From contig JAGBBV010000006.1 in NCBI GenBank assembly GCA_017938315.1, forward strand, positions 1 to 64,000: a stretch of 64,000 nucleotides of DNA, in the 5' to 3' direction. Every line of letters begins with the position of its first letter. Position 1 is the first letter of the stretch. This DNA comes from Lachnospiraceae bacterium (GTDB lineage Bacteria > Bacillota > Clostridia > Lachnospirales > Lachnospiraceae). The notes under the pieces were generated by a model. The model was not told the origin of the DNA, ran no database searches, and saw nothing but the letters and a program-made list of their open reading frames with translations. A program made the position numbers and the translations under genes. Below are positions 14,652 through 22,536 of the stretch, piece by piece.

Positions 14652-17330
14652 GTGGTTTTAGGAATATTGGCACATGTAGATGCAGGAAAAACAACTTTAT
14701 CGGAAGCAATGCTTTATGTAAGCGGAAATATCCGTAAGCTTGGAAGAGTGGATAATAGGGATGCTTTTTTGGACAATTATGAATTGGAGAGAAAAAGAGG
14801 TATTACAATTTTCTCAAAGCAGGCGGTGTTTTCCTATGCCGGGAAAAAGATAACCCTGCTTGATACGCCGGGACATGTTGACTTTTCCGCGGAAATGGAG
14901 CGTACATTACAAGTACTTGATGTGGCAGTACTTGTGGTAAGCGCCTCCGATGGTGTACAGGGGCATACCCGCACTTTATGGAGACTGCTGAAAAGATATG
15001 GGGTGCCCACATTTATATTTATTAATAAGATGGACATGCCGGACATAGATAAAGAAAAAATTATGTCTGAGCTTTCAGAGGAACTTGACAGCAGTTGTGT
15101 GGATTTCAGACAGGAAGATATTACAATTTTTTATGAAAATCTCGCCATGTGCGATGAGAAGATGATGAACAGCTTTCTGGATGGGGGAGAAATAGAAAAG
15201 GCAGATATCAAAAGGGCAATTAGGGAGCGAAAGGTGTTTCCCTGTTTTTTTGGCTCTGCTCTAAGACTGCAAGGGGTGGAAGAACTCCTCACAGGTCTTT
15301 CACAGTATCTAAGCGAACAAACATATCCGCAGCAGTTCGGTGCAAGAGTATTTAAGATAACAAGAGACAGCCAGGGAAACCGTCTGACACACCTTAAGAT
15401 AACAGGGGGATGCCTGAAAGCCAAGGAAGAACTTTCGGGCAAGGAGAGAGAGTCAGATACAGTGTGGACCGAGAAGGTAAACCAGATCAGACTTTATAAC
15501 GGAGAAAAATTTGAGCCGGTAAATGAAGCGGTGGCAGGAGAAGTTTATGCCATAACCGGTCTTACAAAAACTTATCCGGGACAAGGTCTTGGAACGGAAA
15601 AAGAAACGCTTCTTCCCAGTTTAGAACCGGTACTGAACTACCGGATTATTTTGCCTGAGGGAATGGATACGGCAGTGATGCTTCCGAAACTTCGGCTATT
15701 GGAAGAAGAAGACCCTATGCTGCAAATCGATTTTTTAGAGGAATTAAATGAAATCCATGCAAAAGTCATGGGGGATGTTCAGATAGAAGTACTGCAAAGC
15801 CTCATAAAGGAACGTTTTGGCGTGGAGGTTTCTTTTGGAGCGGGGAAAATTGTTTATAAAGAAACAATTGCATGTGAAGTAGAAGGGGTAGGGCATTTTG
15901 AGCCCTTGCGCCACTATGCGGAGGTTCATCTTTTATTGGAGCCTTTAGAATATGGAAGCGGTCTTATATTTGAGGCAGACTGCAGTGAAGATATGCTTTC
16001 CCGCAATTGGCAAAGATTGATACTAACCCATTTGGAAGAGAGGCAACATAGGGGAGTTCTGACCGGTTCGGTCATCACAGATATGAAGTTGACACTTGTG
16101 TCGGGAAAGGCCCACTTAAAGCATACAGAGGGCGGTGATTTTCGTCAGGCGACATATCGGGCGGTGCGTCAGGGCCTAATGGAGGCACAGTCAATTTTGC
16201 TGGAACCAATCTATGAGTTCCGGCTAGAGATACCGGATGAGTCAATTGGAAGGGCCATGACAGATGTAGAAAAAATGCATGGTAAGTGTACCTTGGAACA
16301 AAGGGGCGGTAAGATGGCATTACTTACAGGCACAGCGCCTGTAGTTACCATGCGGGATTATCAAAAGGAAGTGACTGCCTATACCAAAGGAGAAGGGAAA
16401 TTATCTCTTTCCTTAAAAGGATATGCACCATGTCATAATACAGAAGAAGTGATGGAAAGTATCGGATACAATCCTGAGCGGGATTTGCGGAACACGCCGG
16501 ATTCTGTTTTTTGTGCACATGGGGCAGGTTTTGTAGTGCCTTGGAACGAGGTAAAAGAGCACATGCATCTGGAAAGTTTTTTGGCACACACAGGGAAATG
16601 GGCAGAAGATGATTATCAGGATATTACAATTAGAAAGCATCCGGAAAGCACAGACGAGATGTTTATCGGTACAGAGGAAATTGACGCCATTTTAAATAAA
16701 ACTACTCATGCAAACAGCAGAAGAGATGGCAATAAAAAGAAAGAGGGCTGGCAGCGGGAGCATAGAAAAGGTACTTATCAAGAAAGCACAGGCTCTTCCG
16801 CCGTGACAAGAGTTTATAAAGGACAGGAAAAGAAGGAAAGTTACCTTCTTGTGGACGGATACAATATTATTTTTGCGTGGGATGATTTAATAGAACTTGC
16901 ACAGCACAATTTAGACAGTGCCAGAGGAAAACTTCTTGATATTCTATGTAATTATCAAGGGATGAAACACTGTCATCTGATTGCAGTTTTTGATGCTTAC
17001 AGGGTACAGGGACATCCTACAGAGATTTTGGATTATCATAATATTCATGTAGTTTATACTAAGGAAGCAGAAACCGCAGACCAATACATTGAAAAATTTG
17101 CCCATGAAAACGGTAAAAAGTATGACGTTACCGTGGCAACATCAGATGGACTTGAACAGATTATTATCAGAAGCCAGGGCTGCAGGCTTTTATCTGCACG
17201 GGACTTGCTGGAAGACATCAATTTTTTGAGCAAACAGCTTAAGGAAAACTACTTGGAAAAACAAACATCGCCTAAAAGATATCTTTTAGACGATGTGTCC
17301 GATGAAGTTAATAAATGGTTGTGGGATTGA
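14652..17330 (+). CDS. Tet(M)/EF-G-like ribosomal GTPase fused to a Rae1/YacP-type NYN ribonuclease
   Basis: An 892-residue fusion. Residues 1 to about 670 follow the ribosomal-protection GTPases: P-loop AHVDAGKTT (7-15), switch RKRGITIF, DTPGH (71-75), NKMD (about 125-128), FGSAL, then EF-G-like domains II-V. The domain IV tip, which in Tet(M) carries the drug-displacing YSPVST, here reads HLKHTEG (about 486-492), so tetracycline protection is doubtful. After a charged linker (about 680-728), residues 731-892 are a NYN/PIN-type nuclease: LLVDGYN (Asp735), VFDAY (Asp781), KEAETAD, VATSD (Asp832). These match B. subtilis Rae1 (YacP), which cuts mRNA in the ribosomal A site. The GTG start at 14652 follows AGAGG by ten bases. 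The function of the fusion is not known to me. Confidence 0.88.
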   Translation: MVLGILAHVDAGKTTLSEAMLYVSGNIRKLGRVDNRDAFLDNYELERKRGITIFSKQAVFSYAGKKITLLDTPGHVDFSAEMERTLQVLDVAVLVVSASDGVQGHTRTLWRLLKRYGVPTFIFINKMDMPDIDKEKIMSELSEELDSSCVDFRQEDITIFYENLAMCDEKMMNSFLDGGEIEKADIKRAIRERKVFPCFFGSALRLQGVEELLTGLSQYLSEQTYPQQFGARVFKITRDSQGNRLTHLKITGGCLKAKEELSGKERESDTVWTEKVNQIRLYNGEKFEPVNEAVAGEVYAITGLTKTYPGQGLGTEKETLLPSLEPVLNYRIILPEGMDTAVMLPKLRLLEEEDPMLQIDFLEELNEIHAKVMGDVQIEVLQSLIKERFGVEVSFGAGKIVYKETIACEVEGVGHFEPLRHYAEVHLLLEPLEYGSGLIFEADCSEDMLSRNWQRLILTHLEERQHRGVLTGSVITDMKLTLVSGKAHLKHTEGGDFRQATYRAVRQGLMEAQSILLEPIYEFRLEIPDESIGRAMTDVEKMHGKCTLEQRGGKMALLTGTAPVVTMRDYQKEVTAYTKGEGKLSLSLKGYAPCHNTEEVMESIGYNPERDLRNTPDSVFCAHGAGFVVPWNEVKEHMHLESFLAHTGKWAEDDYQDITIRKHPESTDEMFIGTEEIDAILNKTTHANSRRDGNKKKEGWQREHRKGTYQESTGSSAVTRVYKGQEKKESYLLVDGYNIIFAWDDLIELAQHNLDSARGKLLDILCNYQGMKHCHLIAVFDAYRVQGHPTEILDYHNIHVVYTKEAETADQYIEKFAHENGKKYDVTVATSDGLEQIIIRSQGCRLLSARDLLEDINFLSKQLKENYLEKQTSPKRYLLDDVSDEVNKWLWD

Positions 17331-18357
17331 TAATTTCATTGTTTTCTACCTGAAAACTCCAGATAGAATGTCCGGGCAGACGATGCTCTGTCAGATAAAA
17401 GGTATCGCCTACCTGCGTAATATAGTAGGGAGTGCCGCCACCGATAAAATGATGATAGACATTTTCATAGGTACTGCTTTCTAAATCCTTAAGGTTTTTT
17501 GTCCGGATGATTGTGGCATAGTCCTGATTGCCGGTGACATCTGTAGAAACCGTGATATAGTAATAATCATCAATGAAGGTTAGCTGTACCATGCCTGCAA
17601 GTTCATCGGGAACAGGATATTCCTTCTTTATCTCAAAAGTAGCAAGGTCTGCTTCGATAATACTTGAGTTTCCTGATACAAAGTAGATGGAATCCTCAAG
17701 GATTGTAAAGGAACGGACATAAGTATTTGCAAGAGAAGGCATGGTGCGTATCTCTGTTAAATACATTCTGTTATCCTCTTTCGGATGTCTGAAGAGAAAC
17801 ATTTCCCCGCTTTGGGAACTCCAGACATAAAAGGTATCTGTCTGTTCATGGTAAATGATATAGTGAGGACGGTTACCAATGCCGGTAAATTCCTGTGTGG
17901 GAATAAAAATGGGATTACCGTTATCATTTATAGCTTCTTCCATGATTAAGATGCGGTTACGCTCTGTATCATCAATGACATAGACGTTTCCGTCACTGGC
18001 CAATGTGTGGGGAAGAGATACATCCTGCGTCATAATCTGCCACTCATAAAGAGGATCTGTGAGATTGTCGTGATAGATGACCTGATTATGATAACAATCC
18101 ACGATAAAATAAGTGTCCTTTATTTTGGTTAAGTAGGTAGGAACGCTCAGGGTCGCATTTGGATTGTCGGGAATGACGTTCAGGTCTCTGATGGCAAAAT
18201 CAATAAGGCTTGATTCCGCTATGTAGTTTTCAGGAACGTATCCGGCCACAGTATCAGGCTTATCAGAAGCACAAGCTACTAAGCCCAAAAGCCCTAGACA
18301 AGTAAATGACAATATAAAGTTTTTAATATGAAAAAGCGTTGTTTTAATTTTATTCAT
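17308..18357 (-). CDS. Predicted lipoprotein with beta-propeller-like repeats
   Basis: A 349-residue exported protein. A basic N-terminus and hydrophobic segment lead to the lipobox LVAC, so it should be anchored to the outer face of the membrane. The mature part is rich in short beta strands with recurring aromatic/acidic patterns (DTYFIVD, GNVYVIDD, DTFYVWS, DSIYFVSG), suggestive of a beta propeller; no catalytic motif is seen. I use the ATG at 18357 because a -35/-10 pair (18392 to 18364) would put the transcription start at about that base; an in-frame ATG at 18381 would lie within that promoter. Its last 23 bases overlap the end of the GTPase gene on the other strand. Function unknown. 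Confidence 0.7.
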   Translation of the reverse strand: MNKIKTTLFHIKNFILSFTCLGLLGLVACASDKPDTVAGYVPENYIAESSLIDFAIRDLNVIPDNPNATLSVPTYLTKIKDTYFIVDCYHNQVIYHDNLTDPLYEWQIMTQDVSLPHTLASDGNVYVIDDTERNRILIMEEAINDNGNPIFIPTQEFTGIGNRPHYIIYHEQTDTFYVWSSQSGEMFLFRHPKEDNRMYLTEIRTMPSLANTYVRSFTILEDSIYFVSGNSSIIEADLATFEIKKEYPVPDELAGMVQLTFIDDYYYITVSTDVTGNQDYATIIRTKNLKDLESSTYENVYHHFIGGGTPYYITQVGDTFYLTEHRLPGHSIWSFQVENNEIINPTTIY

Positions 18358-18363
18358 AATGGT

Positions 18364-18392
18364 ATTATAGTGATTTTGCATTGATTGTACAA
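18364..18392 (-). promoter_or_regulatory. Minus-strand promoter of the lipoprotein gene
   Basis: Read on the minus strand, TTGTAC (18392-18387) and TATAAT (18369-18364) are separated by 17 bp. The predicted start of transcription falls about at the ATG at 18357, implying a leaderless or nearly leaderless mRNA; no ribosome binding site is seen before either candidate ATG. Confidence 0.5.
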
Positions 18393-18405
18393 CTATTTTT
18401 TAGCG

Positions 18406-18435
18406 TTGACACAGTTATATGCACCGTGCTATGAT
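18406..18435 (+). promoter_or_regulatory. Promoter of the His/Cys-repeat protein gene
   Basis: A consensus TTGACA -35 (18406-18411) and TATGAT -10 (18430-18435) are separated by 18 bp. Transcription would start near 18442 and pass a terminator hairpin before reaching the gene at 18535. Confidence 0.65.
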
Positions 18436-18479
18436 AGGAACACTTACCGCTTAATGAGAAAGTGAATAGAATTTATGTG

Positions 18480-18511
18480 ACTGCCTGTGGGAATGCCATG
18501 GGCAGTTTTTT
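18480..18511 (+). terminator. Terminator hairpin in the leader (possible attenuator)
   Basis: ACTGCCTGTGG (18480-18490) pairs with CCATGGGCAGT (18496-18506), including two G-U pairs, over the loop GAATG, and is followed by six T residues (18506-18511). It lies between the promoter at 18406 and the ORF at 18535. CTTAATGA (18450-18457) and TCATTAAG (18513-18520) could pair around it, giving an outer helix of the kind used for alternative folding. Confidence 0.7.
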
Positions 18512-18534
18512 GTCATTAAGAAAGGAAGGTAATT

Positions 18535-20235
18535 ATGAAAAAGAATTATGGAAGAAAAGCTATGCTGGTTATAGCCGGCTGCTTACTTTTATGGGCGTCA
18601 AATGTGCACACAACAATAGTAAGTGCATCAAACCAGGAGAAGAAAGTGTATGTATATCACCGTCATACAGGCACAAAAGAAACACAGGGGGGATGCTACA
18701 TGCAGCCAGTATATCATGAACATACAGAAGATAAGGGGGACGGCAGCGGCTGCTATAGTAAGCCGGTATATCATGTGCATACAGGCAGTGAAACAGAAGG
18801 AGGCGGATGTTATACCATCCCGGTGATGCACGTGCATGAAGGGGATGGGACATGTGAGGAGGGTTGTTATAAGGCAGTTTTCCATCAACATTCAGATGGT
18901 TGTTATAAGAGGGTAAAAAGCGAAGACTATGGCTGCTATATTGTTGATTGGTGGGACACGTCGGATGACGACTGGAGAGACAGCGATGGATATTTCCATG
19001 ATTACCGGTATTATGAAATGTCATGTGGACAGACAATTCATGGAACAAATTCAGGACATTATCATAACCAGTTAAACTGCAGCAGAGTAAATGAAGTTAC
19101 AGGTTATACCCTTGGCTGCGGTAAAGACGAAAACACCGTGGATGCTTATAGAGTCAGTTGTGAAAAAACAGATGCAAGCATAGAAGGCTATGTGCTTGGC
19201 TGCAACAAAAACAGTGAAAATATTGATTCCTACGGTCTTACCTGCGGAAAGGATGAACAAACAGCGTACGGTGTGATGACGGTAACGGTATCAGATACAG
19301 GGAACCGAAAAGCTATTTTGCAGGCAGAATTTGAAGATTTGACCGGTGGAGAATTGGGGGAAAAAGAATATGTGTGGTATGGGCAATCAGGAAATGAAAT
19401 ACATAGAGGAGCCGGACTGACGGTTTCTGAAAATGGAACGTATAAGGTGACAATGCAATTAAATGCAGAAGGAATGACACCGGAACTTTTGTCTGCGGAC
19501 ATATCAGTAGACTGCATCGTGAAACCATCAATCAAAGAAGAGGATGAACGTAAAGAATACGATTCAGAGGAGGATAATCACAAAGAGAACCAGATGAAAA
19601 GCCCTACAGCAACACCATCGCCGACAGCGACACCAACACCAACACCTACACTTGTGCCGGTGCAGGAAAACACAGAAAATGAGCCGGTCACAACTTATGA
19701 AGAAGGAAAACTATCCGTACAGAAGGAACGCTATGTCTTGGAAACAGAGGAAAAAGAAGAGAGCACACCCACACCGTCGGTTAAGCCGGTAGTAAAGAAG
19801 ACGGTGGTGGTAAGAAACGATAAACGGGCGGCCAAGCCGGAAGTTGTTCCTGAGATAGAAATAGAAGAGGTAGAGGAAAAGGAAGAGAGTTTCTTTGCTC
19901 AGCCTGCGGTAAAAGTGGTTACACTTACATTTGGCATTTTGGCAGCTGCTATTACATGTCTGCTTCTTCTTTTTATACTTAGAAGAAGCGTGGCTGTTTA
20001 TAATGATGATGGCGAAGGAAATTTCAATTATCTGGGAAGATGCCTTGTCTTTTACGAAGAAGAAGGCTGGGTGATAGTAGTTACAGAAAAAATGAAAGAA
20101 AAATCAGAGACCAATAAATACTGTATCAGACCAGATTTCTTCCTGATTGGAAAGAGAGAACAGGCAGTAATTGTAGAGTGTGGACAGAAACGGGTTTCTG
20201 CAATGCTATGTAAGGAAATGAACGTTATTATATAG
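18535..20235 (+). CDS. Surface-exposed single-TM protein with His-x-His and Cys repeats
   Basis: A 566-residue protein of a kind I do not recognise. A signal peptide (about 1-32) is followed by five repeats (about 40-125), each with an HxH pair (YHRHTG, YHEHTE, YHVHTG, MHVHEG, FHQHSD) and, 5-12 residues later, GCY. A second region (about 160-245) has spaced cysteines in units such as GYTLGCGKDEN and GYVLGCNKNSEN. Then come a beta domain, a Thr/Pro-rich stalk (about 355-380), acidic linkers, one TM segment (about 459-485) and about 80 cytoplasmic residues. There is no LPXTG. The His and Cys pattern suggests metal binding or a disulfide scaffold outside the cell. Start: ATG at 18535 after AAGGAAGG. 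Confidence 0.8.
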   Translation: MKKNYGRKAMLVIAGCLLLWASNVHTTIVSASNQEKKVYVYHRHTGTKETQGGCYMQPVYHEHTEDKGDGSGCYSKPVYHVHTGSETEGGGCYTIPVMHVHEGDGTCEEGCYKAVFHQHSDGCYKRVKSEDYGCYIVDWWDTSDDDWRDSDGYFHDYRYYEMSCGQTIHGTNSGHYHNQLNCSRVNEVTGYTLGCGKDENTVDAYRVSCEKTDASIEGYVLGCNKNSENIDSYGLTCGKDEQTAYGVMTVTVSDTGNRKAILQAEFEDLTGGELGEKEYVWYGQSGNEIHRGAGLTVSENGTYKVTMQLNAEGMTPELLSADISVDCIVKPSIKEEDERKEYDSEEDNHKENQMKSPTATPSPTATPTPTPTLVPVQENTENEPVTTYEEGKLSVQKERYVLETEEKEESTPTPSVKPVVKKTVVVRNDKRAAKPEVVPEIEIEEVEEKEESFFAQPAVKVVTLTFGILAAAITCLLLLFILRRSVAVYNDDGEGNFNYLGRCLVFYEEEGWVIVVTEKMKEKSETNKYCIRPDFFLIGKREQAVIVECGQKRVSAMLCKEMNVII

Positions 20236-20269
20236 AAGAAGCTATCTGTTCTAATGTGTAAAATTATGG

Positions 20270-20318
20270 TATAATGAGCCTTGCGAAGACCTATGCCGGA
20301 TAATGGGCCTTCGCAAGG
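20270..20318 (+). promoter_or_regulatory. Extended -10 promoter and 5' hairpin of the glycosyltransferase mRNA
   Basis: TGGTATAAT gives an extended -10 (TATAAT at 20270-20275) without a clear -35. Just at the expected start lies a perfect 10-bp inverted repeat, CCTTGCGAAG (20279-20288) and CTTCGCAAGG (20309-20318), with a 20-base loop and no T-run. It would put a strong stem at the very 5' end of the mRNA, which commonly protects against decay; the role is inferred. Confidence 0.5.
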
Positions 20319-20360
20319 GAAAAAGTTTCAAGCGATATGCATTGGGCGGAGGATATTATA

Positions 20361-21377
20361 GTGATAACCATCAGTTTGTGTATGATAGTAAAAGACGAAG
20401 AGAAAGTGCTGAGAAGATGCTTAGACAGCGTAAAGGATCTTGTAGATGAGATTGTGATTGTAGATACGGGCTCTACAGATGGAACAAGGCAGATTGCCGC
20501 ATCCTATACAGATAAAGTGTATGACTTTAAATGGATTCATGACTTTTCAGCAGCAAGGAATTTTGCTTTTTCCAAGGCAACTTGCGATTATATTTATTCT
20601 GCCGACGCGGACGAAGTGATCAATGAAGAAAACAGGGAAAAGTTTAAAATATTGAAGCAAACATTACTTCCGGAAGTGGAGATTGTACAGATGTATTATG
20701 GGAATCAATTATCTTTTGGAACCATATATAATTATGATAGGGAACTTAGACCGAAGCTGTTTAAAAGAATCCGTACCTTTGAATGGATAGATCCCATTCA
20801 TGAAACAGTACGTTTAAATCCTGTGGTTTATGACAGTGATGTGGAAATAACCCATTTGCCACAGGAAAGCCATACAGGCAGGGACTTACAGGCCTTCAAA
20901 AGACAGATTACAAAGGAAGGCAGACTGTCCGAAAGACTTTTCAATTTATATGCAAAAGAACTCTTTGTATCGGGAAGTAATCAGGACTTTTTGGAAGCAG
21001 AAGATTACTTTACCCAAATAGCAAATGATCCCCAAACGACAATGGAACAGCTTAAGGAAGCCTTATGCGTAGTGGTAAAAGCAGCTGCCGTAAGGGGAGA
21101 TTATCTGAAATTTTACCGCTATGCACTAAAAGATATCGCCAGCGAGGGTGTCAGTGAAATATGCTATGAACTGGGTGAATATTATTTTAGAGTAGGCGAG
21201 TATGAAGAGGCAGCGGTGTGGTTTTACAATGCAGTGTATGAGGCACACAGTATCTTAAATGTGCATTGCTCAGGTGATAAACCCCTCTATGGACTTTCAC
21301 AGTGCTATGAAAAGATGGGGCAGAAGGAGACGGCAGCAGAATATAAAGAACTTGCTAAGAACTGGCGGGCAGAATAG
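20361..21377 (+). CDS. Family 2 glycosyltransferase with C-terminal TPR-like repeats
   Basis: A 338-residue protein. The N-terminal GT-A domain starts ISLCMIVKDEEKVLRRCLDS, then VDTGSTDGT (nucleotide-sugar site) and SADADE with the metal-binding DxD at about residue 87. The C-terminal third is helical, with TPR-like units (GEYYFRVGEYEEAAVWFYNAVY, LYGLSQCYEKMGQKETAAEY). Such SunS/GT2-TPR proteins often glycosylate peptides or cell-surface components. The GTG at 20361 is chosen because GGAGG (20348-20352) is eight bases upstream, giving the usual ITISLCMIVKDEE beginning; an in-frame ATG at 20337 precedes that site. No acceptor gene lies next to it. Confidence 0.83.
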   Translation: MITISLCMIVKDEEKVLRRCLDSVKDLVDEIVIVDTGSTDGTRQIAASYTDKVYDFKWIHDFSAARNFAFSKATCDYIYSADADEVINEENREKFKILKQTLLPEVEIVQMYYGNQLSFGTIYNYDRELRPKLFKRIRTFEWIDPIHETVRLNPVVYDSDVEITHLPQESHTGRDLQAFKRQITKEGRLSERLFNLYAKELFVSGSNQDFLEAEDYFTQIANDPQTTMEQLKEALCVVVKAAAVRGDYLKFYRYALKDIASEGVSEICYELGEYYFRVGEYEEAAVWFYNAVYEAHSILNVHCSGDKPLYGLSQCYEKMGQKETAAEYKELAKNWRAE

Positions 21378-21463
21378 CGGCATATATTGAAAATACTTGC
21401 AGGAGAGCGATGCCCGTGATAGGATAAAAAAGTATTGTTTAGCATAGGCAGGAAGGAAAAAAC

Positions 21464-22522
21464 ATGAGCTGGGAAAACAACGTCAGAAAAGTGGAGCCTT
21501 ATGTTGCAGGAGAGCAACCTAAGAAATCCAATGTGATTAAATTAAATACAAACGAATGTCCCTATCCCCCGGCACCGGGAGTGAGGAAATTGGCAGAGGA
21601 GATGGATTACGATAAGCTGCGGTTATATCCGGATACAGACAGCACAATGCTGGTAAGGGAACTGGCAGAATATTATCATGTCAAACCGGAGCAGGTATTT
21701 GTGGGAGTGGGTTCCGACGATGTGCTTGCAACAGCATTTGTCACATTTTTTGATTCCGGGAAACCGGTTTTATTTCCGGACATTACCTATTCCTTTTATG
21801 ATGTGTGGGCAGAATTATATAGGATTCCCTATAAGAGATGTCCCTTGAAAGACGATTGGCACATAGATGTGGAAGATTACAAGCAGCCTAACGGGGGTGT
21901 TATTTTGGCAAATCCCAATGCACCTACCGGTTTGATGGAAGATTTAAGTACTGTGGAAGAAATCATACAGGCTAACCCCGATGTAGTGGTGATTGTAGAC
22001 GAAGCATATGTGGATTTTGGCGGCACAAGTGCATTGCCGTTACTTGAAAAATACGACAATTTGCTGGTGGTGCAGACTTTCTCAAAATCCAGGGCCATGG
22101 CAGGTCTTCGTATCGGTTTTTGTATCGGTAGCGAAAAAATGATAAAGTATTTAAATGATGTGAAGTTTTCCATTAATTCCTATACCATGAATATGACGGC
22201 GCAGATACTTGGCGTGGAAGCAGTACGTGATGAGGCATATTTTAAAGAAACTGTACAGAAAATCATAAATACCCGTGAAAGAGTCAAAAAGGAACTGAGA
22301 GAGCTGGGATTTACTTTTCCGGATTCCAAGACCAATTTTGTCTTCGCATCCCATAAGAGTGTTCCGGCAAAAGATATTTTTGAAGCACTCCGTATGCAGG
22401 ATATTTATGTGCGCTTTTGGAATAAGGAGAGAATCAATAATTGCCTGCGTATCACCATCGGTACAGATGAAGAGATGGATAAAATGATTTGTTTCTTAAA
22501 AGAGTTTTTAAAAGATAAATAA
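21464..22522 (+). CDS. hisC: Histidinol-phosphate aminotransferase
   Basis: A 352-residue class I/II PLP-dependent aminotransferase that converts imidazole-acetol phosphate and glutamate to histidinol phosphate in histidine synthesis. Seen: substrate loop KLNTNECPYPP, ILANPNAPTG, DEAYVDFGG for PLP contacts, and the Schiff-base lysine in TFSKSRAMAGLRIG (about residue 208). The length is normal for HisC. It stands away from other his genes here, so a role with tyrosine/phenylalanine as well cannot be excluded. The ATG at 21464 follows GGAAGGAA, and the DUF368 gene follows after 14 bases. Confidence 0.9.
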   Translation: MSWENNVRKVEPYVAGEQPKKSNVIKLNTNECPYPPAPGVRKLAEEMDYDKLRLYPDTDSTMLVRELAEYYHVKPEQVFVGVGSDDVLATAFVTFFDSGKPVLFPDITYSFYDVWAELYRIPYKRCPLKDDWHIDVEDYKQPNGGVILANPNAPTGLMEDLSTVEEIIQANPDVVVIVDEAYVDFGGTSALPLLEKYDNLLVVQTFSKSRAMAGLRIGFCIGSEKMIKYLNDVKFSINSYTMNMTAQILGVEAVRDEAYFKETVQKIINTRERVKKELRELGFTFPDSKTNFVFASHKSVPAKDIFEALRMQDIYVRFWNKERINNCLRITIGTDEEMDKMICFLKEFLKDK

Positions 22523-22536
22523 GAAAGGGAAATGAG

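Noticed and set aside
14652-16700. Plain tetracycline-resistance gene, tet(M)-like
   Set aside because: The domain IV loop that displaces tetracycline in Tet(M) is replaced (HLKHTEG), a nuclease domain is attached, and the locus shows no mobile-element context.
18462-18719. GTG-started leader peptide before the His/Cys-repeat gene
   Set aside because: It has no ribosome binding site, runs through the terminator and far into the real gene, and shows no run of regulatory codons.
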